Assembly (NCBI GenBank): GCA_964414345.1
Contig: CAYPWF010000008.1
Location: 1-64,000 of the forward strand
Source: Desulfocorpusculum sp964414345
Lineage (GTDB): Bacteria > Desulfobacterota > Desulfocorpusculales > Desulfocorpusculum
Reading direction: 5' to 3'
Length of the DNA stretch: 64,000 bases
The notes below the pieces were generated by a model, which worked only from the letters and a program-made list of their open reading frames with translations, searched no databases and was not told the origin of the DNA. Numbering within the stretch: position 1 is the stretch's first letter; each line of letters begins with the position of its first letter. Positions 35,670 to 45,747 of the stretch are shown here, piece after piece. Made by a program: the position numbers and the translations under genes.

Positions 35670-37465
35670 ATTTCAAGCTCAACTCAAAGGGCGTTTTTTG
35701 GCGCCTCTTGCTGGTGGGTCTTGCCGTTCTTCTAGGGGAAGCTGCCTGGGCGGCCGGTGCAGGATTGCTGAAAGTAGGCTTGATGGAAGAGCCCAAAACC
35801 CTCAACGTGTTCGGTGCCAAGGATGTCTGGGCCGCCAAGGTTCTTCTTCTATCCTACCAAAGGCTTTACTATCGAGATCCTTCAGGACATGAGCTGATAC
35901 CGTGGCTGGCAGCGGAGAAAGCGGTTTGGGATCCCCAGTCCAGGAGCGTTACTTTTCGGCTCAGGGATGCCCAATGGGATGATGGAACAGCTTTTACATC
36001 AGAAGACGTGGTCTTCACGGCGGAACTAATTGGCAGGTTTAGAATCCCGGCTTACTGGAACAACTGGGAGTTCGTGGAGCGGGTTGAGGCTCCGGATCCC
36101 AAGACAGTTCGTCTGACCTTGAAAAGACCCATGGCCATCCTCTGGGAGCGTACCCTTACTTCCATAGTTGTGCAAAAAAAGCGTTGGAAACCGCTTTTGG
36201 AAAAAGCGGAGCAAATGCTCCAAGAAGGGGTAAGGGCCCAGGAGGCTTTGGGGAAGTCCAAGGAGGAGGCCTATCGAGTAGCCCTTGCCAAGCCCTTGGA
36301 GTTTTTGACCACCCATCCAGTGACCAAGCCTGAAAGTCTGGGGCCCTTTACGCTTCAACAGTGGCAAAAAGGGGCCTACATTCACCTGTCTCGAAATGAG
36401 AGGTTCTTTGCTCGAGGCAAACAGATAGACGGGCAGGATGTGGGCCCTTTCGTGGAAGGGATAATCTTCAAGATTTACGGCAACACCGACACAGCTGTTT
36501 TGGCCCTGAAGAAAGGTGATATTGATTACCTTTGGTGGGGCATAGAATCAGGCTATTTGGAGGACTTGAAAGGCAACCCCAACATCCGAATGTTTTCAGC
36601 CCTCAAAGGCGGTTATCGTTACATGGGTTTCAATCTGCGCAAGCCCCCCATGTCAGATCTTGCTTTCAGACATGCGGTGGCTTTTCTGGTGGACAAGGAT
36701 TTCGTTATTCAAAGGATTCTTCACGACCAGGGCTGCAGGTTGGACACTTTGATCCAGCCTGACAACGTGCAGTATTGCCTTCGCAACCCGCCCAAATACG
36801 GACAAGACGTAAGTTGGAAAGAAAGGGTCGAAAAGGCCAAGAGTATTCTGAAAGAGGCCGGGTACAGTTGGGAGGTAGAGCCTGTGGGCGGGAATTTCCC
36901 GGGGCAATTCGCCGTGCAGGGGAAAGGGCTTAGGCTTCCCGGCGAACAGCCTGTGGGGCCATTGAATCTTCTTACTCCGCCTGCAGATTACGACGCCCAG
37001 CGAGCCCAGACCGGGAACCTCATCCAGCAGTGGTTGAGGGATTTTGGAGTGCCGGTTCAGTGGCGGCCCATGGCATTTGCAGCCCTCACCAAGAAGGTGG
37101 AATCAGATAGGGATTTCGACATGTTCGTCTCCGGTTGGGGGGCATTGGGACAGGATCCGGACTACCTGCGCTCTTTTTTCCACTCAAAGGCCGATGTGGC
37201 GGGTGGGAAGAATTTTTGCGGTTACAGAAATCCGGAATTCGACCGCTTGGCAGACCTGCAGGCCGAGACCATGGACCTGGAGAAAAGGCGGGAGCTGGTC
37301 ATGCAACTCCAACAGCTCCTTATGCGGGATCTGCCCTACATACCTCTTTACGTGCCCATGAACCTGGAGGCAGTGAGGACGGATAAGTTCTCAGGTTGGG
37401 TTGAAATGCCAGGGGGAATAGGCAATCTGTGGACATTCCTCAAGGTAAGGCCGATAAAGAAGTGA
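35666..37465 (+). CDS. ABC transporter solute-binding protein, family 5 (DppA/OppA type)
   Basis: 599 residues. Signal peptide WRLLLVGLAVLLGEAAWAAG, then VGLMEEPKTLNV, VTFRLRDAQWDDGTAFTSED (family-5 signature) and SGWGALGQDPDY. Such proteins bind peptides, opines or metal chelates. GTG 35666 overlaps the upstream ATP-grasp stop, which ties uptake to the biosynthetic genes. Permeases and ATPases follow in standard order. Confidence 0.92.
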   Translation: MNFKLNSKGVFWRLLLVGLAVLLGEAAWAAGAGLLKVGLMEEPKTLNVFGAKDVWAAKVLLLSYQRLYYRDPSGHELIPWLAAEKAVWDPQSRSVTFRLRDAQWDDGTAFTSEDVVFTAELIGRFRIPAYWNNWEFVERVEAPDPKTVRLTLKRPMAILWERTLTSIVVQKKRWKPLLEKAEQMLQEGVRAQEALGKSKEEAYRVALAKPLEFLTTHPVTKPESLGPFTLQQWQKGAYIHLSRNERFFARGKQIDGQDVGPFVEGIIFKIYGNTDTAVLALKKGDIDYLWWGIESGYLEDLKGNPNIRMFSALKGGYRYMGFNLRKPPMSDLAFRHAVAFLVDKDFVIQRILHDQGCRLDTLIQPDNVQYCLRNPPKYGQDVSWKERVEKAKSILKEAGYSWEVEPVGGNFPGQFAVQGKGLRLPGEQPVGPLNLLTPPADYDAQRAQTGNLIQQWLRDFGVPVQWRPMAFAALTKKVESDRDFDMFVSGWGALGQDPDYLRSFFHSKADVAGGKNFCGYRNPEFDRLADLQAETMDLEKRRELVMQLQQLLMRDLPYIPLYVPMNLEAVRTDKFSGWVEMPGGIGNLWTFLKVRPIKK

Positions 37466-37493
37466 TGACCGATTAAGGGGGAGTTGGGCCCGG

Positions 37494-38471
37494 ATGAATC
37501 TGCGCAAGTTTCTCTTGGTTCGCTCTTGGCAGATACTGCTTACCTTTTTCATAGTTTTGACCCTGCTTTTCATTCTTTTCCGCATGGCCCCGGGCGACCC
37601 GCTTTCCACCATCGCAGACCCCTTGATGACCCAGGAGGAGGTGGAGATCTTAAAGGCTCAGTTTGGGTTGGATCAGCCTCTTCACCGGCAATATGTGCTC
37701 TACCTTTGGAATTTCATAAAGGGTGAGTTCGGAACATCTTTTCACTATAGACAGCCTGTTGTCCAAATCCTTGCAGACAGGCTCCCCAAGACCGCCCTTT
37801 TATTTACCACGGTGACCATCCTTTATGCCCTGGCTGGAATTTCCTTGGGGAAGATACTGGCTTGGAAAAGGGGAAGCTTTCTGGACACTGGAATGAGCTT
37901 CCTGGGTTTGCTGACACATACCTTCTTCCTGCCCTGGTTGGCTCTTCTTCTGATCTGGATTTTCGGGTACCAGTTGGGTTGGTTTCCCCTAAACGGTATT
38001 GTCTCACCGGAGATTTGGCTGGATCCGGAATCGGGCTTGTTCCTGAAAGTCTTGGATGTGCTTCACCACATGGCATTGCCCATGGCAGTTCTGTTCTTGA
38101 CGCATTTCGGTGGCTACACCCTTGTCATGAGAAGCACCATGCTGGAAACCCTTCGCGAGGATTACATCTTGACAGCAAGGGCAAAAGGTCTTCCAGAACG
38201 GGTGATACGCAATCGCCATGCTGCACCCAATGCCTCCCTGCCCGTTGTGACCAGCTTGGGTTTGAGCCTGGCCTTTTCCATAAACGGGGGGGCCTTGACA
38301 GAGACCATATTCTCCTGGCCTGGACTTGGAAGAGAGCTGGTCTCCTCCGTGGCCCACGGGGATTATCCCTTGGCTCAGGCGGCCTTTCTGCTCATAGCGG
38401 CCTTTGTTCTGGTCTCCAATCTCTTGGTGGACATCATTTACGCTTATTTGGATCCCAGGATTCGATATTAG
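37494..38471 (+). CDS. Peptide-type ABC transporter permease, DppB-like
   Basis: 325 residues, about six helices. The N-terminal FIVLTLLFILFRMAPGDPLS is the DppB/OppB signature and LREDYILTARAKGLPERVI is the EAA loop that contacts the ATPases. Twenty-eight bases separate it from the binding-protein gene. Confidence 0.93.
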   Translation: MNLRKFLLVRSWQILLTFFIVLTLLFILFRMAPGDPLSTIADPLMTQEEVEILKAQFGLDQPLHRQYVLYLWNFIKGEFGTSFHYRQPVVQILADRLPKTALLFTTVTILYALAGISLGKILAWKRGSFLDTGMSFLGLLTHTFFLPWLALLLIWIFGYQLGWFPLNGIVSPEIWLDPESGLFLKVLDVLHHMALPMAVLFLTHFGGYTLVMRSTMLETLREDYILTARAKGLPERVIRNRHAAPNASLPVVTSLGLSLAFSINGGALTETIFSWPGLGRELVSSVAHGDYPLAQAAFLLIAAFVLVSNLLVDIIYAYLDPRIRY

Positions 38472-38486
38472 GGTGGTCTGCGAGAA

Positions 38487-39440
38487 ATGAGTGGTCCTGC
38501 AACCCATTCCTTCAAAAAAAAGGACAGCCACGGTGAATATCACAAGCCCGGCATACACTGGCTTCGTCATCTGGGGGAGAACTGGGCTATTTATAGAAGA
38601 AATCCCATGGGCATGGCCGGCCTGGGCCTCTTGGTGATGTTCGCTTTGATGGCCTTGGCCAGCTTTATCCCTCCCTTGATAGACCCCATGTATCATCCCA
38701 TGAGCGGGGTAGACCCTGAGATAGACAGGTCCCTTGCACCTACGGCCAGACATTGGCTTGGAACGGATTTCATGGGGAGGGATATCCTCTCCCAACTTCT
38801 CACAGGGGCCAGGGTGGCCTTCTTGATCGGCGTCTCGGCAGCCTTCATGGCAGTGGCCATAGGCACCCTCGTGGGTATGGTTGCAGGGTACTTCGGAAGA
38901 GCTGTAGACACTCTTTTGATGCGCCTGGCCGATATTGTGATGGTGCTCCCAGGACTCCTAGTAATACTGATCCTTTCCTCGGTGTTTGGACAGCTTTCGG
39001 TGTGGAACCTGGTCATCATAGTCGGGCTGCTTAAATGGGCGGGGGTCTCCAGGGTGATAAGATCCCAGACTCTTTCCCTGAAGGTAAGACCCTATGTGGA
39101 AGCGGCAAAAGTGGCGGGGGCCTCTCACAGCAGAATACTTCTGCGTCACATTCTTCCAAATGTGTTGCCTCTTTCATTTCTTTACATGACTTTTGGCGTG
39201 ACCTCGGCCATATTGATTGAGGCTGCTTTGTCCTTCCTAGGCTTCGGGGATCCCTCCACGGTTTCCTGGGGTATGATGCTTCAGTGGATATGGAAGACAG
39301 GGCACATGTTTAGGGCCCCCTATTGGCTTCTTCCCCCTGGCATCTGCATATCCCTCATCACCCTTTCCTTCTACTTGGTAGGCCGCGCCATGGACGAGGT
39401 TCTTAATCCCAGGCTCCGCAAGGAGGTCCTGGAGCAATGA
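38487..39440 (+). CDS. Peptide-type ABC transporter permease, DppC-like
   Basis: 317 residues. N-terminal helix after a His/Lys-rich segment (RNPMGMAGLGLLVMFALMAL), a periplasmic loop with GTDFMGRDILSQLLTGARV, the DppC signature, then the EAA loop VRPYVEAAKVAGASHSRIL. It overlaps the first ATPase gene (ATGA). Confidence 0.93.
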   Translation: MSGPATHSFKKKDSHGEYHKPGIHWLRHLGENWAIYRRNPMGMAGLGLLVMFALMALASFIPPLIDPMYHPMSGVDPEIDRSLAPTARHWLGTDFMGRDILSQLLTGARVAFLIGVSAAFMAVAIGTLVGMVAGYFGRAVDTLLMRLADIVMVLPGLLVILILSSVFGQLSVWNLVIIVGLLKWAGVSRVIRSQTLSLKVRPYVEAAKVAGASHSRILLRHILPNVLPLSFLYMTFGVTSAILIEAALSFLGFGDPSTVSWGMMLQWIWKTGHMFRAPYWLLPPGICISLITLSFYLVGRAMDEVLNPRLRKEVLEQ

Positions 39441-40396
39441 AGCCCCTGGTAGTGGAAGATCTCACGGTGCACTATCTCACGGCTAGAGGTGCCGTGAGAG
39501 CCCTGGAAAAGGTTTTCTTGGAACTCAGATCCGGTGAGGCCTTGGGGCTTGTGGGGGAATCGGGTTGCGGGAAAACCACTGTGGCCATGGCAGTGTTGGG
39601 ACTTCTTGCTCCCAATGCCAGGGTCTTGGGAGGCAAGATCCTGCTGGAGGGCCGGGATTTGCTTCCCCTGGGACCTGAGGAAATGAGATCTATCAGATGG
39701 AAGAAGATTGCCATGGTTTTCCAGGCCGCCATGAATGCCTTGAATCCCGTGCACAGAGTTGGTGAACAAATCCTGGAGGCCATACGTATCCACGACGGTC
39801 AGATGACAGACCAGAAAGCCGCTCAAAGGCTTGAGGAGCTTTGTGCCATGGTGGGGCTGGATCCGGCCAGGATGAAGGATTACCCTCATCAGTTCAGTGG
39901 GGGCATGCGCCAACGGGCCGTCATAGCTATGGCATTGTCCTGCAACCCTTCCATCCTCATTGCAGATGAACCCACAACAGCCTTGGACGTTATGGTGGCC
40001 GACCAGATCCTGGGACAGCTAAGGCGTCTCCAGGTGGAAATGGGCCTTTCCATCTTATACATATCTCACGACATCTCGGTCATTGCACGCTCCTGCGACA
40101 GAATGGGAGTGATGTACGCCGGGCAGCTCGTGGAATTCGGGCCCACCGATGAAGTGCTGCAACGCCCCTTGCACCCTTACACCCAGGGCTTGATGAGGTC
40201 TTACCCCCAAATCCAAGGCCCCAGGAAGAGGCTTGAGCCTATCCCTGGAGAACCACCCAATCTCCTGGATCCACCCCAGGGCTGTAGGTTCTGTCCTAGA
40301 TGCCCTCAGAACGGTAGAGCGTGCCCCTCAGAGAGGCCACAATGGATCGAATACCACAAAGACCACTTTGCCCTGTGTCACAGGATCCGGGTTTGA
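39437..40396 (+). CDS. Peptide-type ABC transporter ATPase, DppD-like
   Basis: 319 residues. Walker A LVGESGCGKTTVAM, signature FSGGMRQRAVIAMAL, Walker B ILIADEPTTALDV, switch ISHD. The C-terminal oligopeptide/HPY domain keeps the four-Cys pattern GCRFCPRCPQNGRACPSERP typical of DppD/OppD. Followed ten bases later by DppF. Confidence 0.95.
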   Translation: MKPLVVEDLTVHYLTARGAVRALEKVFLELRSGEALGLVGESGCGKTTVAMAVLGLLAPNARVLGGKILLEGRDLLPLGPEEMRSIRWKKIAMVFQAAMNALNPVHRVGEQILEAIRIHDGQMTDQKAAQRLEELCAMVGLDPARMKDYPHQFSGGMRQRAVIAMALSCNPSILIADEPTTALDVMVADQILGQLRRLQVEMGLSILYISHDISVIARSCDRMGVMYAGQLVEFGPTDEVLQRPLHPYTQGLMRSYPQIQGPRKRLEPIPGEPPNLLDPPQGCRFCPRCPQNGRACPSERPQWIEYHKDHFALCHRIRV

Positions 40397-40406
40397 GGAG
40401 ACAGAA

Positions 40407-41396
40407 GTGAACAGCCCAGGCTCTCAACCCCTGGTGATTTTCAGCGAAGTAACCAAGCTTTACAAACGACGCCAATCCCTGCTCAGACGAGCTGGGGTGG
40501 ACGTGAAAGCCCTGGACAGGGTCTCTTTCCAGATACAGCCCGGGGAGATCTTCTCCCTGGTGGGGGAAAGCGGTAGCGGGAAGACCACCTGTGGGAGGCT
40601 GCTTGTGCGTCTGGAAGAACCCACCTCAGGCCAAGTGATCTTTGACGGGAATGAGGTGAGTTCCCTCAAGAGCGGTGGAATCAGGGAGTTCAGGCGCAGG
40701 GTGCAGATGATCTTCCAAGATCCGTACCAATCCCTCAACCCCCAGCTCACCGTTTTCCAGACCGTTGTGGAGCCGCTTCTGGTCCAAAGATACGGATCCC
40801 ACAAGCATCGGGAAGAGCGGGTGGAACAGATGCTGGAAGAGGTAGGCTTGCGGCCTGCCCAGGATTTTCTTTTCAGGTACCCTCATCAGCTAAGCGGAGG
40901 GCAAAGGCAGAGGGTGGCAATAGCCAGAGCCATGATCCTGGAGCCGACCTTTGTGGTGGCGGATGAGCCCGTATCCATGCTGGATGCCTCAATACAAGCC
41001 CAGCTTCTGAACATGCTTTTGGATCTCAAGGAGAGGCACAACCTAACCCTCCTTTTCATAACCCACGATCTGGCCACGGCCAGATACCTGTCTGACCGTA
41101 TCTGCGTCATATTCAAAGGCAGGGTATTGGAGTTGGGCCCTGCAGAATCTGTAATCCAGAACCCAAGGCACCCCTACACCCAAGCCCTTCTCAAAGCCGT
41201 CCCTACGGTCAATCGCCGCAAGGAGGCATTACCTCCGCCGGCGTGCCCTGTGGATTTGCTTGCTGCTCCAAGCAAAGGGGGCTGCCCTTTTTATGCGCGA
41301 TGCCCCGACTGCAGCGGAAGATGCCAGGAACAGGAGGCTCCTCTGCAGGAGGTGGAACAGGGACACTATTCAGCCTGTTTTCTGCATTACGGTTAG
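40407..41396 (+). CDS. Peptide-type ABC transporter ATPase, DppF-like
   Basis: 329 residues from GTG 40407, six bases after GAGGAG; the frame is open back to 40233 inside dppD. Walker A LVGESGSGKTTCGRLLVRLE, signature LSGGQRQRVAIARAM, Walker B FVVADEPVSMLDAS. The C-terminal HPY domain has CPFYARCPDCSGRC. Completes the peptide importer; the next ATP-grasp gene begins four bases after its stop. Confidence 0.95.
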   Translation: MNSPGSQPLVIFSEVTKLYKRRQSLLRRAGVDVKALDRVSFQIQPGEIFSLVGESGSGKTTCGRLLVRLEEPTSGQVIFDGNEVSSLKSGGIREFRRRVQMIFQDPYQSLNPQLTVFQTVVEPLLVQRYGSHKHREERVEQMLEEVGLRPAQDFLFRYPHQLSGGQRQRVAIARAMILEPTFVVADEPVSMLDASIQAQLLNMLLDLKERHNLTLLFITHDLATARYLSDRICVIFKGRVLELGPAESVIQNPRHPYTQALLKAVPTVNRRKEALPPPACPVDLLAAPSKGGCPFYARCPDCSGRCQEQEAPLQEVEQGHYSACFLHYG

Positions 41397-41399
41397 CCC

Positions 41400-42866
41400 A
41401 TGGGAAGCCTCGGCAGCCCGGAAATCCCGGAAGCACTAGCAGTGCACCTGCGCAATACCCCTGGGCTGGTGGGTGTGGGAGAAAGGGCATATCCCCGCCT
41501 GGGTCCGGCCTTATTGTGCGCCCATTACAGGATAATCTGCAGTATCGCTACCCTGGATCTGGATGCTATTCGCCATTGGGCCCAGGTGGAGTGCTTTCAG
41601 GAAACCTTTCCCCACTTGGAACTCCCCTCTGATACCTATTCCATTTTGAGCCGAATGGACTCCCTGGCAAACACCCGGATATTGGAACCGGGCAGTCGTC
41701 TGGTTCTGTACAGGCAGACCTCTCAGATCAGGGACATGGCACGCCGGAGGGGATGGGCGGTATTGGCCAACCCGCCCGAGATAAGGCTTAACTGGGATCA
41801 CAAGTGTAGGTTCAGAGAAATACTTCTGAGCATGGGGCTTCCGGCCTTGCAGTTTGAAAGCCTGGAGGTAAGATCCCTGGGTCCTGAGAAGTGCTGTGAA
41901 CTAATGGATCGATGGGGTGCGCCTTTGGTTGTGCAGATCCCCTGCTTTCCCCAGGGGGGAGGTAGATCCAGCTTTCTGGTAAGGGAGCCAGGTGAGATAC
42001 TTGAGCTCAGGGGCTCGTGGGGAAACGGTACACACCGGGGCCATAGTTTTGGGAGTGTCATGCTCTCACCTTTTCTAGAGGGAATCTCCCTTAGCATGGA
42101 AGGTTGTGTGACACCATGGGGGATTGCCGTTTCTCCTTTGCAAGTGCAGCTTGTGGACATCCCGGAGGTGCTTCCCCCAGGAGGTTTTGGAAGGTTCTGC
42201 GGACACCAATGGGGAGACGGCATAGCCGGGGCAGGATGGGTGGAGGAAACAGCCCGGATCATAACAATGCAAGTGGGCCGGGCCATGGCCAGAGATGGGT
42301 ACAGGGGGATCTTTGGTTTGGACTTCTTGCTGGAAAGAGGGGGCGGGACTCTTCGCGTCTTGGAGTGCAACCCCAGGTACACCGGGGCGTTTCCAACCCT
42401 TACACTTCTTCAGTTGGCCCAAGGTGTACCTCCATTGGAACTCTTTCACCTGCTCTCCTGGCTGGAAGAACCTTGTCTCAAAGAGGACCCTGATATCTTG
42501 GAAAAGACTCATATGAGCTTGAGCCCTGCAGCCCAGGTCCTGCTTTTCCATAGAAGCCAGGAAAGAGCCAAGATTACTAGGGAACTCCACTCGGGGCTAT
42601 ACAGTTGGATTGAGGAGGAAGCCAGGGCCAAGAGGATCGGACCCGCTATCCCCTTCCCTGTATTCCCCGTCCCCCCCAGCCAGTTCCTTGTGCTGGACGG
42701 ACCTCCTCCTCCTGGGCATACACTTCGCCAAGGCTCTGAACTGGAAAGGGTCACCCGGGTTATATTTTTTAGGAACATCCTGGGCCCGCAATCTGGAACC
42801 CTCTCCAGGGATGCCCTAAAGGTGATAAAGTGGGTGTATGAAAACATGGGACTGGAAGCCTCTTAG
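41400..42866 (+). CDS. ATP-grasp domain protein (carboxylase/CPS-like), unknown substrate
   Basis: 488 residues. After a ~140-residue N-terminal domain come WDHKCRFREILLSMGLPALQ (start of the ATP-grasp part), PLVVQIPCFPQGGGRSSF and GLDFLLERGGGTLRVLECNP followed by R-Y-T-G, which carries the E-x-N metal ligands of carboxylase-like ATP-grasp enzymes. The last ~130 residues have no clear match. It has no own ribosome site and probably depends on coupling to dppF. Ligation chemistry is likely, substrate unknown. Confidence 0.78.
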   Translation: MGSLGSPEIPEALAVHLRNTPGLVGVGERAYPRLGPALLCAHYRIICSIATLDLDAIRHWAQVECFQETFPHLELPSDTYSILSRMDSLANTRILEPGSRLVLYRQTSQIRDMARRRGWAVLANPPEIRLNWDHKCRFREILLSMGLPALQFESLEVRSLGPEKCCELMDRWGAPLVVQIPCFPQGGGRSSFLVREPGEILELRGSWGNGTHRGHSFGSVMLSPFLEGISLSMEGCVTPWGIAVSPLQVQLVDIPEVLPPGGFGRFCGHQWGDGIAGAGWVEETARIITMQVGRAMARDGYRGIFGLDFLLERGGGTLRVLECNPRYTGAFPTLTLLQLAQGVPPLELFHLLSWLEEPCLKEDPDILEKTHMSLSPAAQVLLFHRSQERAKITRELHSGLYSWIEEEARAKRIGPAIPFPVFPVPPSQFLVLDGPPPPGHTLRQGSELERVTRVIFFRNILGPQSGTLSRDALKVIKWVYENMGLEAS

Positions 42867-42939
42867 CAGGCATATGTTCAATTTCCAAGGGACCGGGAAA
42901 GCAGTCTCCACACGCCTCTGGGGATGATCTGAGCTGCTC

Positions 42940-44178
42940 GTGGGGAAAAGGGACCAAATACCCATAGTGCTCTTTACAGGAGCCCAAAGGTTGGCCAGAG
43001 GGCTCAGGGCCATGGGGCTTGCCAGCGCCTGCCTCATGGAACCTGGGGAGAAGATCTCAAGCCCTTGGGAAGTGGACTATTGGATTGAGTATGACCCATG
43101 GGATCTTGCTGCCCTGGATCGCTGGGCTGCCAGATGGCCGGAAAAACAAAGGGTTGCTGCAGTGCTGAACCGCAGGGAACGCAGGGTCATGGAACATGCC
43201 GTGCTCAACCAGGCCCTGCAAATGCCGGGAATTAGACCTTGGCAAGCTCGAATCTTCAGGGACAAATTGCTTCTGAGGGAACTCCTGGAGCAAAAGGCGG
43301 CCCACCTAAATCCCCCTTTCAGAGAGGTGCAACTGAAAAAGAGCGGTCCTCCACCGCTACCCTTCCCCTTTTTGCTCAAGCCGCGTAACCTCTTCAAGAG
43401 CCAGTTGATCACAGCCTGTCGGACCAGGCGGGATTGGGAACCGGCTTTGGAGAAAATACGCAGCAGTTGGGAGGCTGCCCAGAAACGCCACGGGGTCAGG
43501 CTGGAGCCCTCTTTGTTGGCCGAGGAAGAGTTGGAAGGCAGCCACTTTTCCCTGGATGGTTTTGTCACCTCACAAGGAAACATGGTGTTTAGTCCCCCTG
43601 TCCCGCTCACAACGGCTGCCCAGTGGGGTCTTGAGGACTTCCACATCTCGGTGAGGTGGGTGGATCCTGATGTTAAGCCTTGTACGGCCAGGCTCCTGGA
43701 GGGGGCGGCCAGGGATTTGGTGGAGGCCCTGGAGTTAAGGGCAACTCCCTTCCACATAGATCTCGTAAGCCTGGGGGAAAGGGTATGGATCTTGGATGCA
43801 GCTCCAAGGGTGGGAGGGTACAGATCGGAAATGATGGAGCTGGCCTGGGGTTGCTCCCTTGATCTCATGAGCCTCAAGGTGGCCATGGGCGAGTCTGTGG
43901 AATGGGAACCTAGATGGGAGAAATCTGTGGCCGTGGTGGAGCTTTTCCCAGGGGAGGAGGGTGTTCTGCAAACCATAGAGGGCCTGGAGGAAATTCGCAA
44001 GTTGGGCTCTTTTTATCGCCTCAAACAACGTGTCCCGGCCGGAGAGAGAGTGGGATGGGCAAAGGAGGGCTTTAGGTGCCCGGTTTTCGTGATCCTGGTG
44101 AATCCAGACATGAAGCTTTTGCAAAGGGACGTACACAGGCTGAGGGAGTTTGTCCGGATAAGGGTGTCCCCTTCATGA
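42940..44178 (+). CDS. ATP-grasp domain protein (carboxylase-like), unknown substrate
   Basis: 412 residues from GTG 42940. Rossmann-like start (QIPIVLFTGAQRLARGLRAM), then IFRDKLLLRELLEQKAAHLNP, PFPFLLKPRNLFKSQL, LAEEELEGSHFSLDGFV and IDLVSLGERVWILDAAPRVG (followed by G-Y). The final motif has D-A-A-P-R where most relatives have E-x-N/A-x-R, a mild deviation in metal ligands. The C-terminal ~80 residues look like the last subdomain of biotin-carboxylase-like ligases. It overlaps the next gene. Confidence 0.75.
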   Translation: MGKRDQIPIVLFTGAQRLARGLRAMGLASACLMEPGEKISSPWEVDYWIEYDPWDLAALDRWAARWPEKQRVAAVLNRRERRVMEHAVLNQALQMPGIRPWQARIFRDKLLLRELLEQKAAHLNPPFREVQLKKSGPPPLPFPFLLKPRNLFKSQLITACRTRRDWEPALEKIRSSWEAAQKRHGVRLEPSLLAEEELEGSHFSLDGFVTSQGNMVFSPPVPLTTAAQWGLEDFHISVRWVDPDVKPCTARLLEGAARDLVEALELRATPFHIDLVSLGERVWILDAAPRVGGYRSEMMELAWGCSLDLMSLKVAMGESVEWEPRWEKSVAVVELFPGEEGVLQTIEGLEEIRKLGSFYRLKQRVPAGERVGWAKEGFRCPVFVILVNPDMKLLQRDVHRLREFVRIRVSPS

Positions 44179-45509
44179 ATTCTTGGCCTGGGAAAGCTCT
44201 CCAGAAATATCAGGAGACTGAGCAAATAATCCTCCGCATGAGGAGCCTGCTCCTTCAGGAGGAGAATTTCCGTTTCCTAGACAGCCCGGCCCAGGAGATT
44301 TACCCCTTTTGCACCCCCCTGATAATCTCAAGGAAAACCCATGAGGAAATAACCCGTCTCGTAGAACTTTTTTCCTCGGCCCTGGAGCAGATAGGAGCTC
44401 AGCTGGCTGCAAACAGAAAGCTGGCAAGGCGGGTGCTTCAATTCTCATCGGCTCTGGAAGAGGAGTTCTTCTTCCTGGATCACGGCTTTGGGAAGAGACT
44501 TCCCATCCGCCGCCTGGACATGGCCATGGACTCAAAGGGGGAGAGCCTCTTGATGGAGATCAACTGCGGCTGCCCCGGAGGGGAGTTGGATCCTGCTTTG
44601 GTGGCAAAAGCTTACTGGGGTGCTGCAAACTGCTTGGAGCAGCAAGGGCTTTTTCTGGACCCGAGGGATGAATCCTTGAAGATCCTTTTGGAGTGCTACA
44701 GAGATTTCAGCAGAACCCGACCATGGATGCCCCAGAAGCCCACCATAGCCCTTTTGAGCTCGCAGGCCCAAGCACGTTTCATGCTTCCAGAATGCAGGGG
44801 TATAGCCGCACACTACCGCAGCAAGGGATATCGTGTACTGGTGGGCAACCTGGAAGACTTGGAGGCAAACAGCAGCTCTCTTCTCCTTGGAGGCGAACCC
44901 GTGCACTTGGTGTTTCGCAAGTTCTCCACCCAGAGTTTGAGACTGAGGTTGGAAAAACAATCCGGTTACAATTCCCGCGAGATCTTCGGGGCTAAGCAAC
45001 TCTGGGAGGCGCTGTGCGCCCAACGGGTATGCCTGGTGAATCCCTTGGGCTCCACCTTGTTGCAGGACAAAGGACTCTTGGGACTGATTTGGGAAACTCA
45101 GCCCCACCTGAGAAGACATCTCCCCGAGAGCTTTGTTCTAGGGCCTGGGTTGAAAGCCAAAGATCCTGATCTTTTTCAATGCATCTTGACTGGGGAGTCC
45201 TTTGTACTCAAAAAAAGGGCTTCTTATGGAGGCAGACACGTGATCCTGGATCCTGACGCCATAAAGAGGGAGGCTGTTCGACTGGTGGAGGAGGAACCCG
45301 ATAAATGGGTGGCTCAAAAAAGGGTTGTACCCACAAGGAAAAAGTTCCTTGCGTGGGATGGCAGAAATGTGCGCAAAGGCAGGTTCCCTTTTGTGCTTAG
45401 TCCCTTCGGCCGCTCTGCCTTTGTGAGAGTTGGTCTGGAGGCTGCCGGGGCCTGCCCCATCAATGCCCACGGGGGTTCGGCCACAACCTTTGTGATGTTG
45501 GAGTCCTAA
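44175..45509 (+). CDS. Circularly permuted ATP-grasp protein (glutathionylspermidine-synthase-like)
   Basis: 444 residues from ATG 44175, overlapping the previous stop. The metal-binding motif SLLMEINCGCPGGELDP occurs early (E128, N130) and the nucleotide-binding lysines come late (FVLKKRASYGGRHVIL; WVAQKRVV). This reversed order is the mark of circularly permuted ATP-grasp enzymes related to glutathionylspermidine synthetase and CP_ATPgrasp families. It likely forms an amide bond; the partners are unknown. Confidence 0.74.
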   Translation: MNSWPGKALQKYQETEQIILRMRSLLLQEENFRFLDSPAQEIYPFCTPLIISRKTHEEITRLVELFSSALEQIGAQLAANRKLARRVLQFSSALEEEFFFLDHGFGKRLPIRRLDMAMDSKGESLLMEINCGCPGGELDPALVAKAYWGAANCLEQQGLFLDPRDESLKILLECYRDFSRTRPWMPQKPTIALLSSQAQARFMLPECRGIAAHYRSKGYRVLVGNLEDLEANSSSLLLGGEPVHLVFRKFSTQSLRLRLEKQSGYNSREIFGAKQLWEALCAQRVCLVNPLGSTLLQDKGLLGLIWETQPHLRRHLPESFVLGPGLKAKDPDLFQCILTGESFVLKKRASYGGRHVILDPDAIKREAVRLVEEEPDKWVAQKRVVPTRKKFLAWDGRNVRKGRFPFVLSPFGRSAFVRVGLEAAGACPINAHGGSATTFVMLES

Positions 45510-45747
45510 CCCGGCTTAGAGCCTACCCCAAGACCGCTGATATGAGGGTCTTCGCGCACCGCTGCGCCGGCCCCCTTCATCTTCAAGTCAGGACAGGACT
45601 GGGAAAAGAAAACCAGGGGGTCTTCTCCATGAATTGGGTTATCTTAAGATGTCTCTAACCCTAGCTGCATCCCTGAAGTGCATCTTCTCGGAAATGTGCG
45701 GGCTGGGAATCCTCTTTTAAAGCCTGCCCATAGGCAAAGGGGGCTAA

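Noticed and set aside
45542..45658. 38-codon ORF between the ATP-grasp and aminotransferase genes
   Set aside because: No ribosome site and no coupling to either neighbour; probably chance.
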